64,000 nucleotides of DNA, taken from Ilyonectria destructans (lineage: Eukaryota; Ascomycota; Sordariomycetes; Hypocreales; Nectriaceae). The stretch is from NCBI GenBank assembly GCA_020740775.1, contig JAHEWK010000007.1:1054001-1118000 (forward strand), in the 5' to 3' direction. A program made the position numbers and the translations under genes. The notes beneath the pieces were generated by a model. It worked only from the letters and a program-made list of their open reading frames with translations, did not search any database and had not been told where the DNA came from. Every line of letters starts with the position of its first letter. The first letter of the stretch is position 1. Positions 1 through 10,465 of this stretch are shown here, one piece after another.

Positions 1-3000
1 CCCGGCCAGAAGTGTCCCCTGAATGTCTGCTGTGGCAAGTGGGGTTTCTGCGGAATGACAGAGTATGTACAGGTCCAAAGTATGAAGATGCCGGCGGAGC
101 AGACCAGTGTTGACGATTGTGAAAAATAGCGACTTCTGTGACAAGGAGGACCATGGAGCCACTGGCGGTTGCCAGTCCAACTGCGATCAGCCAGGTCCCA
201 AGGACAAGGCTTCCGAGCAGCTCAACCGTGTCATTGGATACTACGAGGCATGGAGACACGACTCCAAATGTCAGGATATGGTAAGTATATTCTACTCCCT
301 AGCAACGTGTATGTCCCACTGACCGTGAGGTAGGGCTTGGACGACATCCCCGTTAACTCCCTGACTCATCTGTATTTCTCTTTTGCCTTTATCATGCCGG
401 ACTTTCAGATCGTTGGCATGGACAACCTGCCCGATAAACTGTTTACAGACTTCACCAACCTCAAGAAGAAGAACCCTGCCCTCAAGATGGTTATTGCTAT
501 TGGTGGATGGACGCACAACGACCCGGGCCCTTTGCAAAAGGTGTTTAGCAACATGGTCAGTACCAAAGCGAACCGGTCCAAGTTCATTGGCAACCTCATG
601 TCCTTCCTCCGTATGTACGCCTTTGACGGTGTCGACTTTGACTGGGAGTACCCTGGCGCGGACGATCGCGGCGGTGTCCCCGAGGACGGCGAGAACTTCA
701 CCCAATTCCTTAAGGAGCTCGACGAGGAGAACAAGAAGCAGCCCGTCAAGTACATTGTGTCCTACACAGCGCCGACGAGCTTCTGGTATCTACGCCACTT
801 TGATCTCAAGTCAATTGATTATACCGACTTTGTCAACGTCATGTCATATGAGTAAGTTATTTTTTTCTTCTTTTCTTTATCTCCTATAGACACCCTGACA
901 GCCACCTTTCTCGCACCTCGACTAATCACATGTATAGTCTTCACGGTGTCTGGGATCGTGATAACCCGATTGGGTCTCACATCTACGGCCACACCAACTT
1001 GACTGAGATGAGCCTGGCGTTTGACCTCTTCTGGAGAAACGACGTCCCGGCCAAGAAGCTGAATATGGGTCTCGGTTTCTATGGTCGCGCGTTCCAGCTG
1101 GCCGATCCGTCCTGCAACAAGCCCGGCTGTCTCTTCAAGGGAGGCGCCACCAAAGGAGCGTGTAGTGGCGAGTCCGGCATCCTGAGCCACCGCGAGATCC
1201 AGGAGGTTATCAAAGTCAACAAGATCAAGCCCGTCCACGACAAGGAGGCCGGTGTCAAGTACATTACCTGGAACACTGACCAGTGGGTGTCGTTTGACGA
1301 CAAGGAGACGTTCAAGCAGAAGAAGGACCTCGCGGCCAAGCTCGGCCTCGGAGGCTATCTGATCTGGGCCATCGACCAGGACGACGCCGAGATGTCTGCC
1401 CTGGCTGCCGTCCTGGACCCCAAGCCCTTGGGCGACTTCAAGTCGATCGACAAGGGTGACGAGAACTGGACGGGCACCAACGAGATGTGCTACGTTACGA
1501 GCTGCGGCGTTGAAGACTGCAAGCCGGGCGAGATCAAGATCACGGACCAGAAGTGCGGCAAGAACAAGAAGAGCACTCTCTGCTGTCCCTTGTCGGGAGC
1601 CCCTGACCCCAAGTCGTGCACCTGGCGCGGAGGCGAGACCAGGTGGTGCAACGGCTACTGTAAGGACGACGAGGTCATGACGCACATGAGCAAGTACGGC
1701 GGCGGCCACGACTGCTGGGACGGCCAAATGGCGCACTGCTGCGAGAGCTCCCTGGGCGAGAAGAACATCTGCAAGTGGCGCGGCGTCGGCGAGAAGTGCC
1801 ACAGTGGCGAGCTGCCCCTGACCTTCTCCGGGACCGTCCTCGACATCCTCGACGACATCGCCAAAATCATCTTGCGGGTTGTCGGTCGCGCGCACCCGCT
1901 CGCGGCCCTTACGGGTCTAGTCCTGCTCGAGGTTCTCGACGAGCTGGATATCGACACCCAGAAGCTATACTGCTGCCCTGAAAAAGAGGTTGCTAAGTGG
2001 AAGAACTGCGCCTGGCACGGTAAGCCCGGCAACTGCTTCGACGGTCACTGCCCGGACATGAAGACGGTGCAGATCACCGACTCGTACTTTGGCGGTAGCG
2101 AAAATTGCGGCATTCACTTGTCCCGTGTCCGCACCTTCTGCTGCGAGTCGGACGGCGAGCCCCTTTTCCTGCCCGTGGACCTCAAGAACCTGTTTGAGCA
2201 CCCGCCCGAGGGCGGCTCTGACACGGACTTCACCCTTGAGACGGACAAGACGTCGGACGGCGGCGACGATGACCCTAACGATGCCGCGTTCCAGTTCGTG
2301 GTCCTCGTCTCGCCCGAGGCGCTCCAAATCTCGCTCGACAAGCGCGACGGGTCCCACTGGGACGTCTTTGACTGCAACGACTCGGTCTCCGAGGGCGAGC
2401 ACACGGTCCGCATGGTCTGCAACGACCACACCCCGGACAGCAACTGCCACAAGATTGGACTCGGCCACGGTGTCCCGGGAACTATTCTCCAGATGCCCAA
2501 GGGCTGTGGCCCAGGCAAGTATGCCGTCGCCAAGAGCATGGCACCGGCCCCTGGCAGTGACCACACCAAGCTCCTGCCCCGTCACCTGTCCCACCTCGCC
2601 GGCCTCCAGCCTGTCGTCTACGAGTTGACTTTTGACTACGATTTCCATCGCGTGCGGCGCGACCTCGGCAACACCCAGATGCGCATCGACTACAGCAACC
2701 AGGACGACTACTGGAACAACATTGTCGCCGGGTCCGTCAGCCGGAAGCGAGACGTCCATGGTCGCAAGAGGTTCGCCAAGCGCACGCTTGAAGACGTCGG
2801 CGGGAACCCGGTGCGCTGGCTCGAGGAGGAATTCCGCGACGACTTCCACTTTGACAAGATTGCCTCGCGGGACCTGCACGAGCGGTGGTTCGGCAAGAGC
2901 ATCCTCGAGTGGCTGGCGGCCCTCGTGAAACCCGAGATCAAGCGCGAGTTCACGCACAAGTACGACGACAGCGTCACGGCAAAGTTGTTTGACGAGTCGT

Positions 3001-5389
3001 GGGACTGCCCCGGATCGGTAGAGGGCGTCAACTACGACGGCCACCTGCTCGGCCAGGCCGTCCTCGACATCGAGGTCGAGTCCAGCTTCGGCTTCACCCT
3101 CATCGTCGAGAGTCTCACCCTGCCCCTCAACCTCGACCAGAGCTACCTGACCTTCTACAACAAGGGTAAGGTCACCGGTGTGGTAACCCTCGAGGCCCTC
3201 GCCCGCGTGACGTACGAGAAGAAGAAGGTCATTCTCAACTTGCCATTCCCCGGTGCCTCGTTCAAGATTCCCGGAATCGCCACCATAGGCCCCCAGCTCA
3301 CTGTCGAGGGCAGCATCGATGCCTCCCTCGGCATGGCTGGCTTGATTGAGACCAAGCTTGAGATTGCCAAGTGGGAAGTGAGTAGCAAAGCCCCTGTTTC
3401 CAGCAACTAGCCCCTTTTTGCCTCTTTTTCTGTCAATACCCACTAACAAAACACTTGCTAACCACTCATGCTTCTTTCTAGGTCCGCCAAGTCATGCCCG
3501 ACGCCAATTCCTACAAGCCCGAGCTCATCGACAACAGCAAGCCAAGCCTCGATCGGACGGGCGACTTCTCGGGGATCCAAAAGCCCGAATTCTACGCAGG
3601 CGTCACAGCCTCCGGAGATGTCACCTTTAAACTGTCGGCCGCTGCCGAGTTTGGCGTTCGCTTCGTCGACAAGTGGGAGGTTGACCCGGCGGCCGCCGCA
3701 GTCGTGGGCGAGGTGAGCCTAACGACCAAGTTCGCAGCGGGCATCTCGACCACGGGAACGTGCCCCTTTACCTACGGTCTCGATGTCGGCGCTCGTTTGT
3801 TCGCGAGAGCAACGGCGCCCAAGATGTTTGGCTGGGCTGGTGGTGAGGTCGACCTGATGGACAAGTGGGAGAAGACCATCATCAAGGGCGGCACTTGTCC
3901 CGACCTGGGCCCGATACCTTCCAAGAGAAGTCTCCGAGGTCTCGACCACCTCCTCATCGAGGGCCGCGCCGAAGACAAGGACGTGGCCAGGAACATATCG
4001 AGGTTGGGAGCTGCCGAGCCCGGTGCCTACAGGGCCCTCGATGTGGAGTCCATGCACAGCTACGGCGCCAGCCTGCGCACGAGGCACATCTCCGGCGGGC
4101 ACATGTCGTCCCTGGTCAAGAGAGGTGGTGTATACGGCCCAGCTTTCAGCCTCCCCGCCGGCGAGTTCTTCTGCCCTTCTCGAGACGGTGAAGAAGGCAT
4201 CACATGCGAGCAAGCATACGATGCCCTGGAAACGAGCAACGAGGGCGGCGCCTGGAGAGATGCGACCAAGCACAAGAGGGAGAAGCTGACGCCGACGTCG
4301 ACCATTGATGAAAACGCCATCGCCGCACATTTCCATGCTCATCAGCAGCGAAGTGATGGCCATGGCGACCACGCAGGAGGCGAGGTACTGCACATGTTTG
4401 ACAAGAGAGCCAAGGACAAGCTGGTCAAGGCCTGTAATCGGGAATGCGACATCTCGGACGACTTCCCCCCGGGCGGCCAGCTGAATGGCGATGATTGGGG
4501 CTGGGTCAATCCCAAGGACTGCGGCAACTTTGACTTTGGCAGCCCCCTGACGGCACGCGCCGCCGACGTCCAGTATCACACGGAGCACGTCCTCGAGGCC
4601 CAGATGATCGACCTGTTCTTCCAGCACCTCGACAAGAAGAAGTCTAAGCTGCCCGACCCGAAGCCAAATCCGGCCCAGGGAGCCACCGTCTCCTTCTGTG
4701 ACTATGTCGACGAGCTGTGGGATGTGCCCCCTTTCGTGTGGCCCGGTCAGGACACGACCGGCGGCGTCGGCAAGGCTTGGAACCCCATTATGCACATTGC
4801 GGCGCAGTACCCGACAAAGACGTTCAAGAGGTCCGAGTTTGTCGCCCTCGAGTCCGCCATCAACACGCCTTCCAAGACGAGACCCTGGGCATCCGGAAAC
4901 CCGTGGGACTTTGGCTCCTGGACCAAGGACCTTTCCGACTATGCAAAGGCCAGGGTGATTCTCCAGAAGATGCGCAGCACAATGGGCTCTCGCATCTACC
5001 AGAGCCACTCGACTATCAGGACAACCATGAAGACCCAGACGGAACGGATCGGCAAGGTGCTCGACGCCCTCGACTCGACCCTGCTGCCCGCCAACCAGCG
5101 CGCTGGATACCAGCAATGGTCGAAGCAGAACCTCGAGTCCGAGTGGCTCAGTTACATGAAGGGCCAGTACACCACCATGCAGTCCAAGACCAACGGCCTC
5201 GTCAATAATTTCCTTCCCAAGATTAAAGCTGCGTGGGTCACGCAGGCAGAGAAGGACAAGTGGAAGGACGCCGCGGGTGATACGCAGGCGGTGTTGGACG
5301 AGAAAAAGGAACATCGGGATTTCATAAAGTCCATTGAAGACTTTGAAACGAAATGGAATGGGCTACCCGCGTGGACGAACCCGCTCTAA
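1..5389 (+). CDS. GH18 chitinase, killer-toxin-type, 5'-partial
   Basis: Secreted chitinase that would cleave beta-1,4-GlcNAc links in chitin. The 5' end lies outside the window. Five exons read in frame: 1-62, 130-280, 334-851, 938-3377, 3482-5389 (about 1690 codons). The first intron, with donor GTATGT at 63, restores the hevein-type chitin-binding core (CCGKWGFCGMT, then DDFC). The GH18 signature DGVDFDWEYPG is encoded near 631-660, with the catalytic Glu present, followed by MSYD and a beta-barrel ending YLIWAIDQDD. After the catalytic domain come several Cys-rich units (CCPL, CCES, CCPE, CCES) at about 1480-2150, then a long region of unrecognised fold. This order (chitin-binding domain, GH18, long C-terminal tail) matches fungal subgroup C chitinases, which resemble the yeast killer-toxin alpha/beta subunit. 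LysM domains often lie further upstream in this group, but that part is not visible. Family call is firm; the C-terminal function is unknown. Confidence 0.92.
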
Positions 5390-5412
5390 TAACGATAAAA
5401 TCGAAGCAACAG

Positions 5413-5447
5413 CATCATCATCATCATCATCACCATCATCATCATCA
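5413..5447. repeat. (CAT)n microsatellite
   Basis: A run of CAT triplets with one CAC interruption, 24 bases after the chitinase stop codon. It lies in the 3' untranslated or flanking sequence and has no coding role that I can see. Confidence 0.9.
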
Positions 5448-5459
5448 CTCCGGGATGTA

Positions 5460-6095
5460 ACTAAGCCCTGATTTTTCCTCTATTATTGCCTAATTTCCTT
5501 AAATATGTTTTAAATTATAGTTTAGATGTTTATATATGCCCGAGAAAAGGAAAGGCGCTTAGCATAATTTCATATGTATAACAAAAAAACGCAATTTTTC
5601 TAGTTTATAGACTTTTGTAAGATTTGTTTTACTAGTCGATATGAGTAGAGTTAGCTCTCGTAACTTTAAGATATCTCTACGTAATAATAAAATCTAAGAT
5701 TAATTTAATAGATATTACTATATCTTTACCTCTCTTAGAGTTAGAAGAAAGACTTAGTTTTAATTATAGATACGTATATACTCTATAAGACTAATATTCT
5801 AGAAAGACTAGAATAGAAAAGTCTCAGTTAGAACTTAAGTTATCTAAGTACTACTACTACTACTAATACTAGTCTTAACCTACTTATTATTTCTAGTAAC
5901 TATAATCTATAGATAGATATTTAGTAGTATACTATTAAAGTTTCTTACTTAGATAGTAACTATTTACTATAATATCTAGAACTTCTTACTTTATAGAATA
6001 GAATTACTAGAACTCTAGCTTTATAATAGATTCTATGAATAGTCTTTTTAAACATTACTAGTTATATTATTTATTATTATTATTTCCTACACCGA
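5460..6095. repeat. AT-rich, RIP-like island
   Basis: About 640 bases made almost entirely of A and T, very rich in TA steps, with short TAC/TAG-rich runs near 5848-5880 and no open frame of useful length. The contrast with the GC-rich chitinase next to it is abrupt. In ascomycetes this composition usually marks a transposon relic mutated by repeat-induced point mutation. No parent element can be recognised, so the origin is inference. Confidence 0.6.
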
Positions 6096-6519
6096 TATAC
6101 CCACAGGCGCGCCGGTCCTTCTACTGCTAGTTACAAAGGAAACCGTACTATATAGGCCGGATAAAAACCCCCATCAACTCCTTTGAAGCTACAATACGAA
6201 TTCATCCTGTTACAGAGAGCACACTTTGGGGACGCTGCTGGCACCGGAAAGTACCGCAATCGGTCGTACGGATCTAGACCGTTACAAATACAAGTATAAC
6301 TGAATGTCGACGGCCATGAATCTCTGCTATTCTTCTATCACTCAGATCTCTTTAAATTATTCTAGTTTCTCAACGGACGCTAGCATCAATAGCCTCAACT
6401 AGCCTTTACGTTGTTAGATTAGCAATCATACGTATTCTAGGACTTCTTATGACAATGGTCACGATGACAGTTGCTCTACCTATAGAGTCACCTCGACTGC
6501 TTGAACGCTAGGTAGGGCA

Positions 6520-7195
6520 CTAAAGATTCTACATACACTAGGTCAGATGCTAGACGTGAGATGGCTAACATAGCGCTGGATGGTGGAATAGGATGTAAGT
6601 GATCCAAGTCCTACATACTAGCATTGATGCTAGCGGCAAATGGCTAACACGGTACTAAATGATAGAATAGGATGTAAGTGATCTAAGTCCCAGACACTAG
6701 CATTGATGCTAGCGGCAAATGGCTAACACAGCGCTGAATAATGAAATAGGTCGTAAGTGATCCACAGCTCCGTATATATAGGCTTCATGATAGCGTAAGA
6801 TAACTAATTCGGTGCTAGATGGTGGAATAGGTCGTAAGTGATCCACAGCTCCGTATACGTAGGCTTCGATAATGGCGTGAGACGACTAATTCGGCGCTAG
6901 ACGGTGGAATAGACTGTAAGTAATCCAATCCCAGACACTAGCATTGATGCTAGCAGCAAATAGCTGACACAGCGCTAAATGATAAAATAGTTCGTAAGTG
7001 ATCCACAGCTCCGCACATATAGGCTTCGATGATGGTGTAAGATGGCTGACGGTGTGCTGGATGGTGGAATAGACTATAAGTGATTCAATTCCTAGACACT
7101 AGCATTGATGCTAGCGGCAAATGGCTGACACGGCGCGGGATGGTGGAATAGCCCGTAAGTGATCCAAGTCCCAGACACTAGCATCGCCGACGATA
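6520..7195. repeat. Imperfect tandem repeat, about 80-base unit, eight copies
   Basis: The anchor GTAAGTGAT (with variants) recurs at 6595, 6674, 6753, 6834, 6916, 6994, 7076 and 7154, so spacing is 78-82 bases. Two unit types occur. One carries CTAGCATTGATGCTAG, a 7-base inverted repeat around TG; the other carries a CTCCGTATATATAGGCTT-like block. Units also share a GGTGGAATAG-like segment just before the anchor. The repeat is non-coding and too long and diverged for a CRISPR array. Confidence 0.85.
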
Positions 7196-7327
7196 CAGGA
7201 CTGATTGCTTCTAGGAAGTAAAACGAAATTTCCGAGACACCTCTTCTCCGCGGTTAAATTCGGCGATATTGGGTTAAGGACGGATGGAAGAGGGAAGGAG
7301 GGAGATGGTGAAGTGAGGTTATAGAGG

Positions 7328-8029
7328 ATGATTCAACATCACGACATTGGCGATTCAGTTCGGGCACTTATCAATTTCTTTGACAATTTAGTGGCAATTG
7401 AGAACAGCCCTTTTCAGGTGTACGCACCCTGCGGATGCAAGATGCGAAAGATGGCCGCTCCCCTTTCCATGACACTCAGTCAGCCTACTATGTCGGTCAC
7501 CAGTCTGAGGCTCTGGGAGCGTAGCATTGTGACGGAAACGGTGGACGACCTCCTCTGGAACAGCATCATTGCGAGTTGCCCGGCAGTGGGACCGTCCGGT
7601 CCTTCCCGCCCGTGCGCTGCTCTGGGGCATGCTTTCCCCGGCCTCACTCCGCCGCCGCCGGTCCGCCCCGATCCGCAGTTCCCGCACCTCCCCCCGGCAA
7701 GTGAACAACATATCCAAACGGAACTCGAGGACGTTAATGCTATGGGTAAAATAGCCCCACGGACTTCTGGGGCTAGTGATTCAGTATTGCATCCTCCGGA
7801 AAATGAAAAAAGCGTCGAAACAGAACTTGAGCATGTTGACGCTATAGACGAAAACCCAGAAAGTTCTCGAGCTAGTCATCCGACATTGCATCCTCCGAGA
7901 AATGAACAAAGCGTTGAAACAGAACTCGAGCAGGTTGATGCCATGGATGAAATAGCCTCAGATACTGCTGGGGCTGCAGATTTGGTGTTACCTTATCCGA
8001 CGTTACATGAGCAGTGCGCGGGACTTTGA
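7328..8029 (+). CDS. Hypothetical protein with internal repeats
   Basis: A 233-residue open frame that I do not recognise. Its second half has three imperfect repeats of about 33-36 residues, each built on TELExVxAM or a close variant followed by a HPP-type segment: QTELEDVNAM at about residue 131, VETELEHVDAI at about 164, VETELEQVDAM at about 197. The middle is proline-rich (GLTPPPPVRPDP). No signal peptide or membrane segment is clear. It lies directly downstream of the tandem-repeat island, and repeated sequence can keep a frame open by chance, so this may not be a real gene. Confidence 0.3.
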   Translation: MIQHHDIGDSVRALINFFDNLVAIENSPFQVYAPCGCKMRKMAAPLSMTLSQPTMSVTSLRLWERSIVTETVDDLLWNSIIASCPAVGPSGPSRPCAALGHAFPGLTPPPPVRPDPQFPHLPPASEQHIQTELEDVNAMGKIAPRTSGASDSVLHPPENEKSVETELEHVDAIDENPESSRASHPTLHPPRNEQSVETELEQVDAMDEIASDTAGAADLVLPYPTLHEQCAGL

Positions 8030-8915
8030 AAGGAGACCCTGGGGGTGTAGTTCAGACAGAATTTCTGACTGGGGGGAGGGGGTTGAGCGTTAGCGCTTAC
8101 AATACGAGGCGCATCGTTTCCTTTTAACTCGGGAGATTACATCCGTGCCGAATAAGATATGCTTTTCTACGGTTGAAGCTCATGGTGGAGTAGTAGGCTG
8201 GTTTGGGGGCGGCTAGCCGGATTTGCGGAAGAAGGTTCCGGGCGTCCCGAAGTAGAAGTGGAATCCGAGTAAGCAAGCACTGTAACCTCCAGTCCTCCAC
8301 GTTCTAATTCAGACTTCGTGACTAGTACGGAGCAGGTTATGGTAGATCATTGCCGTTGCTTAGGCAGTGGTTAAAAAAGTGCCACTAACAGACGTTTCAG
8401 ACCTATCTCTGCCCGTAGCGGCTCGAACGACTGCCAGTTCCTCGAGTTCTTCGCTTTTTACATCATAGCTGTTTCTCTCTCGCCCGCGACGTACATGCGA
8501 CACGCTATTAAACCATGCACTCTCAGCACCTACATGGTTTATCAATTTCCTCAGGTGTAGTCTTTGGATTATGCTGCGACGGCTTATCATGGTTGATGGC
8601 AAAACACATGAATTGCTCTTGTAGACCTAACCTCTATTGCATGAGGGCTATCCCTGGGATTTTGTTAGCTTGTGTTCATACAAACTGTTTACAAAGTCTT
8701 GGATATCTGAATCAATCACACTCCCAGACATCTCAGTCAGGATGCGGCATCTTTAATGATGTTTAGAATAACATAGAATCACTCTTGGAATTTTTTTTGC
8801 AGCATTTCAAAATCCCATACATGTCCAAGAGTCTTATAGAGTGCTTTGAAGATATACAAGAAGGGGTCGGAAGGACAATTGATATGATAAATTACCTAAA
8901 TCTAAGAGATCATAC
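8030..8915. other. Intergenic, no gene seen
   Basis: Only short unsupported frames. The 14-base string CCGGATTTGCGGAA at 8217-8230 recurs exactly at 10028-10041, so the two copies flank the SDR gene; see the motif finding. Confidence 0.6.
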
Positions 8916-9849
8916 CTATTGGCGTGTTAATATTTGGTTCGATAATGCTCTTCTGGTAGTTATCTTACCACCGTGGATTGAAAATGATGCTGCTGTCACA
9001 TAGCTTGCTCGATGGGACATGAGCCACACAAGACATTCAGCGACCTCTTCCGGGAGCCCTTCTCTTTTCAAGGCCAGCGTCTGCCTCACTTGCTCTACTC
9101 CATCACTGGCAAAGCTCCCTAGCATCGGTGTTTGTATAGCCCCTGGACACACGGCATTAATGCGTATCAGATTTGCACCATATCTCATCCCATCGGACTT
9201 GGTTAAACCGATGACGGCGTGTTTCGACGCACCGTAGCCGACAAGGTTAGGAAGACCAATTAATCCAGCCATGGAAGCTACATTGACAATGGCTCCTCGA
9301 GATTCAAACTTGCTGTCATCAGACCTCAACGGAGTTTGCTTTATCATCTGATTGATTTCAGCTTGTTGGCAGATCCAAACACCTCTGGCATTGACCTGGA
9401 ATTGCATGTCAAATTCCGCGGCGGACGCAGTGTCCGATGTTCCGGGGATACATATGCCAGCTGCGTTGCAAGCATAGTCAATTCGGCCAAACTTCTTCGC
9501 AGTCCTCTCAATCATGGAGTTCACTGACTCTTGTGATTGTACATCTAAATATCAACGTAAATATGCCCTTGAGGCCGGCATGCAGAGGCAAACTTACCCA
9601 GGTGAATGGGCAGGACGTCACAACCAGTACCCAAAGCATGTATTTCTTTCTGGGTTTTTGCTATGCCCTCGTCATTTATATCAGCGATGCTGATTTTGGA
9701 ACACCCCTGCTTTGCTATCAGGAGTGCGGTTTGTTGCCCGATTCCTTTGAATATCAGATGAGAATATCTCAAATAGCTCCGTGAAGGAAGGGTATGTCAC
9801 CTGAACCTGCTCCGGTTACTAGAGCTACTCCTGGAAAGTGCATCGCCAT
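8916..9849 (-). CDS. Short-chain dehydrogenase/reductase (SDR) 1
   Basis: NAD(P)-dependent oxidoreductase of the classical SDR family, probably interconverting an alcohol and a ketone. Three exons on the minus strand: 9849-9801, 9744-9598, 9544-8916, with introns of 56 and 53 bases. The start MAMHFPGVALVTGAGSG gives the TGxxxGIG cofactor motif at residues 12-19. NAAG follows, then the catalytic set Ser156, Tyr169, Lys173 (VNVASMAG and YGASK). An acidic residue at the end of beta-2 (ADIND) suggests NAD(H) preference; that is inference. A further 3' splice at GGTG|GTAAGA near 8950 is possible and would end the protein soon after HGG; otherwise the frame runs to 8916. Exon 1 is 49 bases, exactly as in the paralogue at 12933. 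Adjacent to the BVMO and on the same strand. Confidence 0.88.
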
Positions 9850-10465
9850 ACCAGCTGAAGTTTGGTTGATACTTCTTTCGATTAAACAAGTCCTGCTTTC
9901 TTACGTTGTAAAGGTTCACTCAGACACATACATAAGCGAACTTGGTGATGGAGGTCCGTTCCTTGCACATGAGCCCTAAACGCCGCGAAAGCGGACTAAT
10001 AAGCGACCATGTCCGGAAAAGTCTTCTCCGGATTTGCGGAAATCTCGCCCGACTACGGTATTCAGTTATCCTGCCTTCTCCGGCTATCTCTGTCCGTGGT
10101 TGGGCAACACCCCACGAACTCAGGCGAAGTTCTGCCTGGGCCAGGAGTTCTCAGTGATACATAAACGACTCCAGTGCCTACGACAATCACCAGTCCAATT
10201 ATTTACTCGTGGCTATAGCAAGGTAGACAAAAGAACCGTTTTTTATGACCTCAAAAAGAAGACGGGATGGTGTTTGATAGATTGCAAACTCAAGACCGTA
10301 TGTAACGTGATACTTGTACATTGTTTACGGTTACTGATACTCTGGAAATTACAATTCTGGGCGCAATGTTGTGAGGCAACTGCTTTTCCATCGCTCTTCA
10401 ATATCTGCAATAGTAAGATAGATGAACAGTAGTGCGGCCTAGTAGAAACGTATCAAACGTATCAC
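9850..10465. promoter_or_regulatory. SDR1 upstream region with CCGGA motifs
   Basis: No gene here. It contains TCCGGA at 10012 and 10027, which together form an inverted CGG-N11-CCG pair at about 10014-10030, a CGG-N5-CGG direct pair starting at 10029, and a CCGC/GCGG hairpin near 9982-9993. These are the forms of site bound by Zn2Cys6 regulators, one of which is encoded in this cluster at 17225-19103. Binding is inference. Confidence 0.45.

Noticed and set aside
63..129. Apparent frameshift between the chitin-binding segment and the rest of the chitinase
   Set aside because: Using the GTATGT donor at 63 and the TAG acceptor at 129 joins the two parts in phase and completes the hevein-type cysteine pattern, so no lesion is needed.
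819..5314. Long minus-strand open frames opposite the chitinase (819-1895, 1965-3449, 3719-5314)
   Set aside because: They are mirror frames of a GC-rich coding gene, with Leu/Val/Ala-rich composition and no domain; the plus-strand gene has motifs and introns.
6520..7195. CRISPR array
   Set aside because: Units are about 80 bases, imperfect, without unique spacers, and the genome is eukaryotic.
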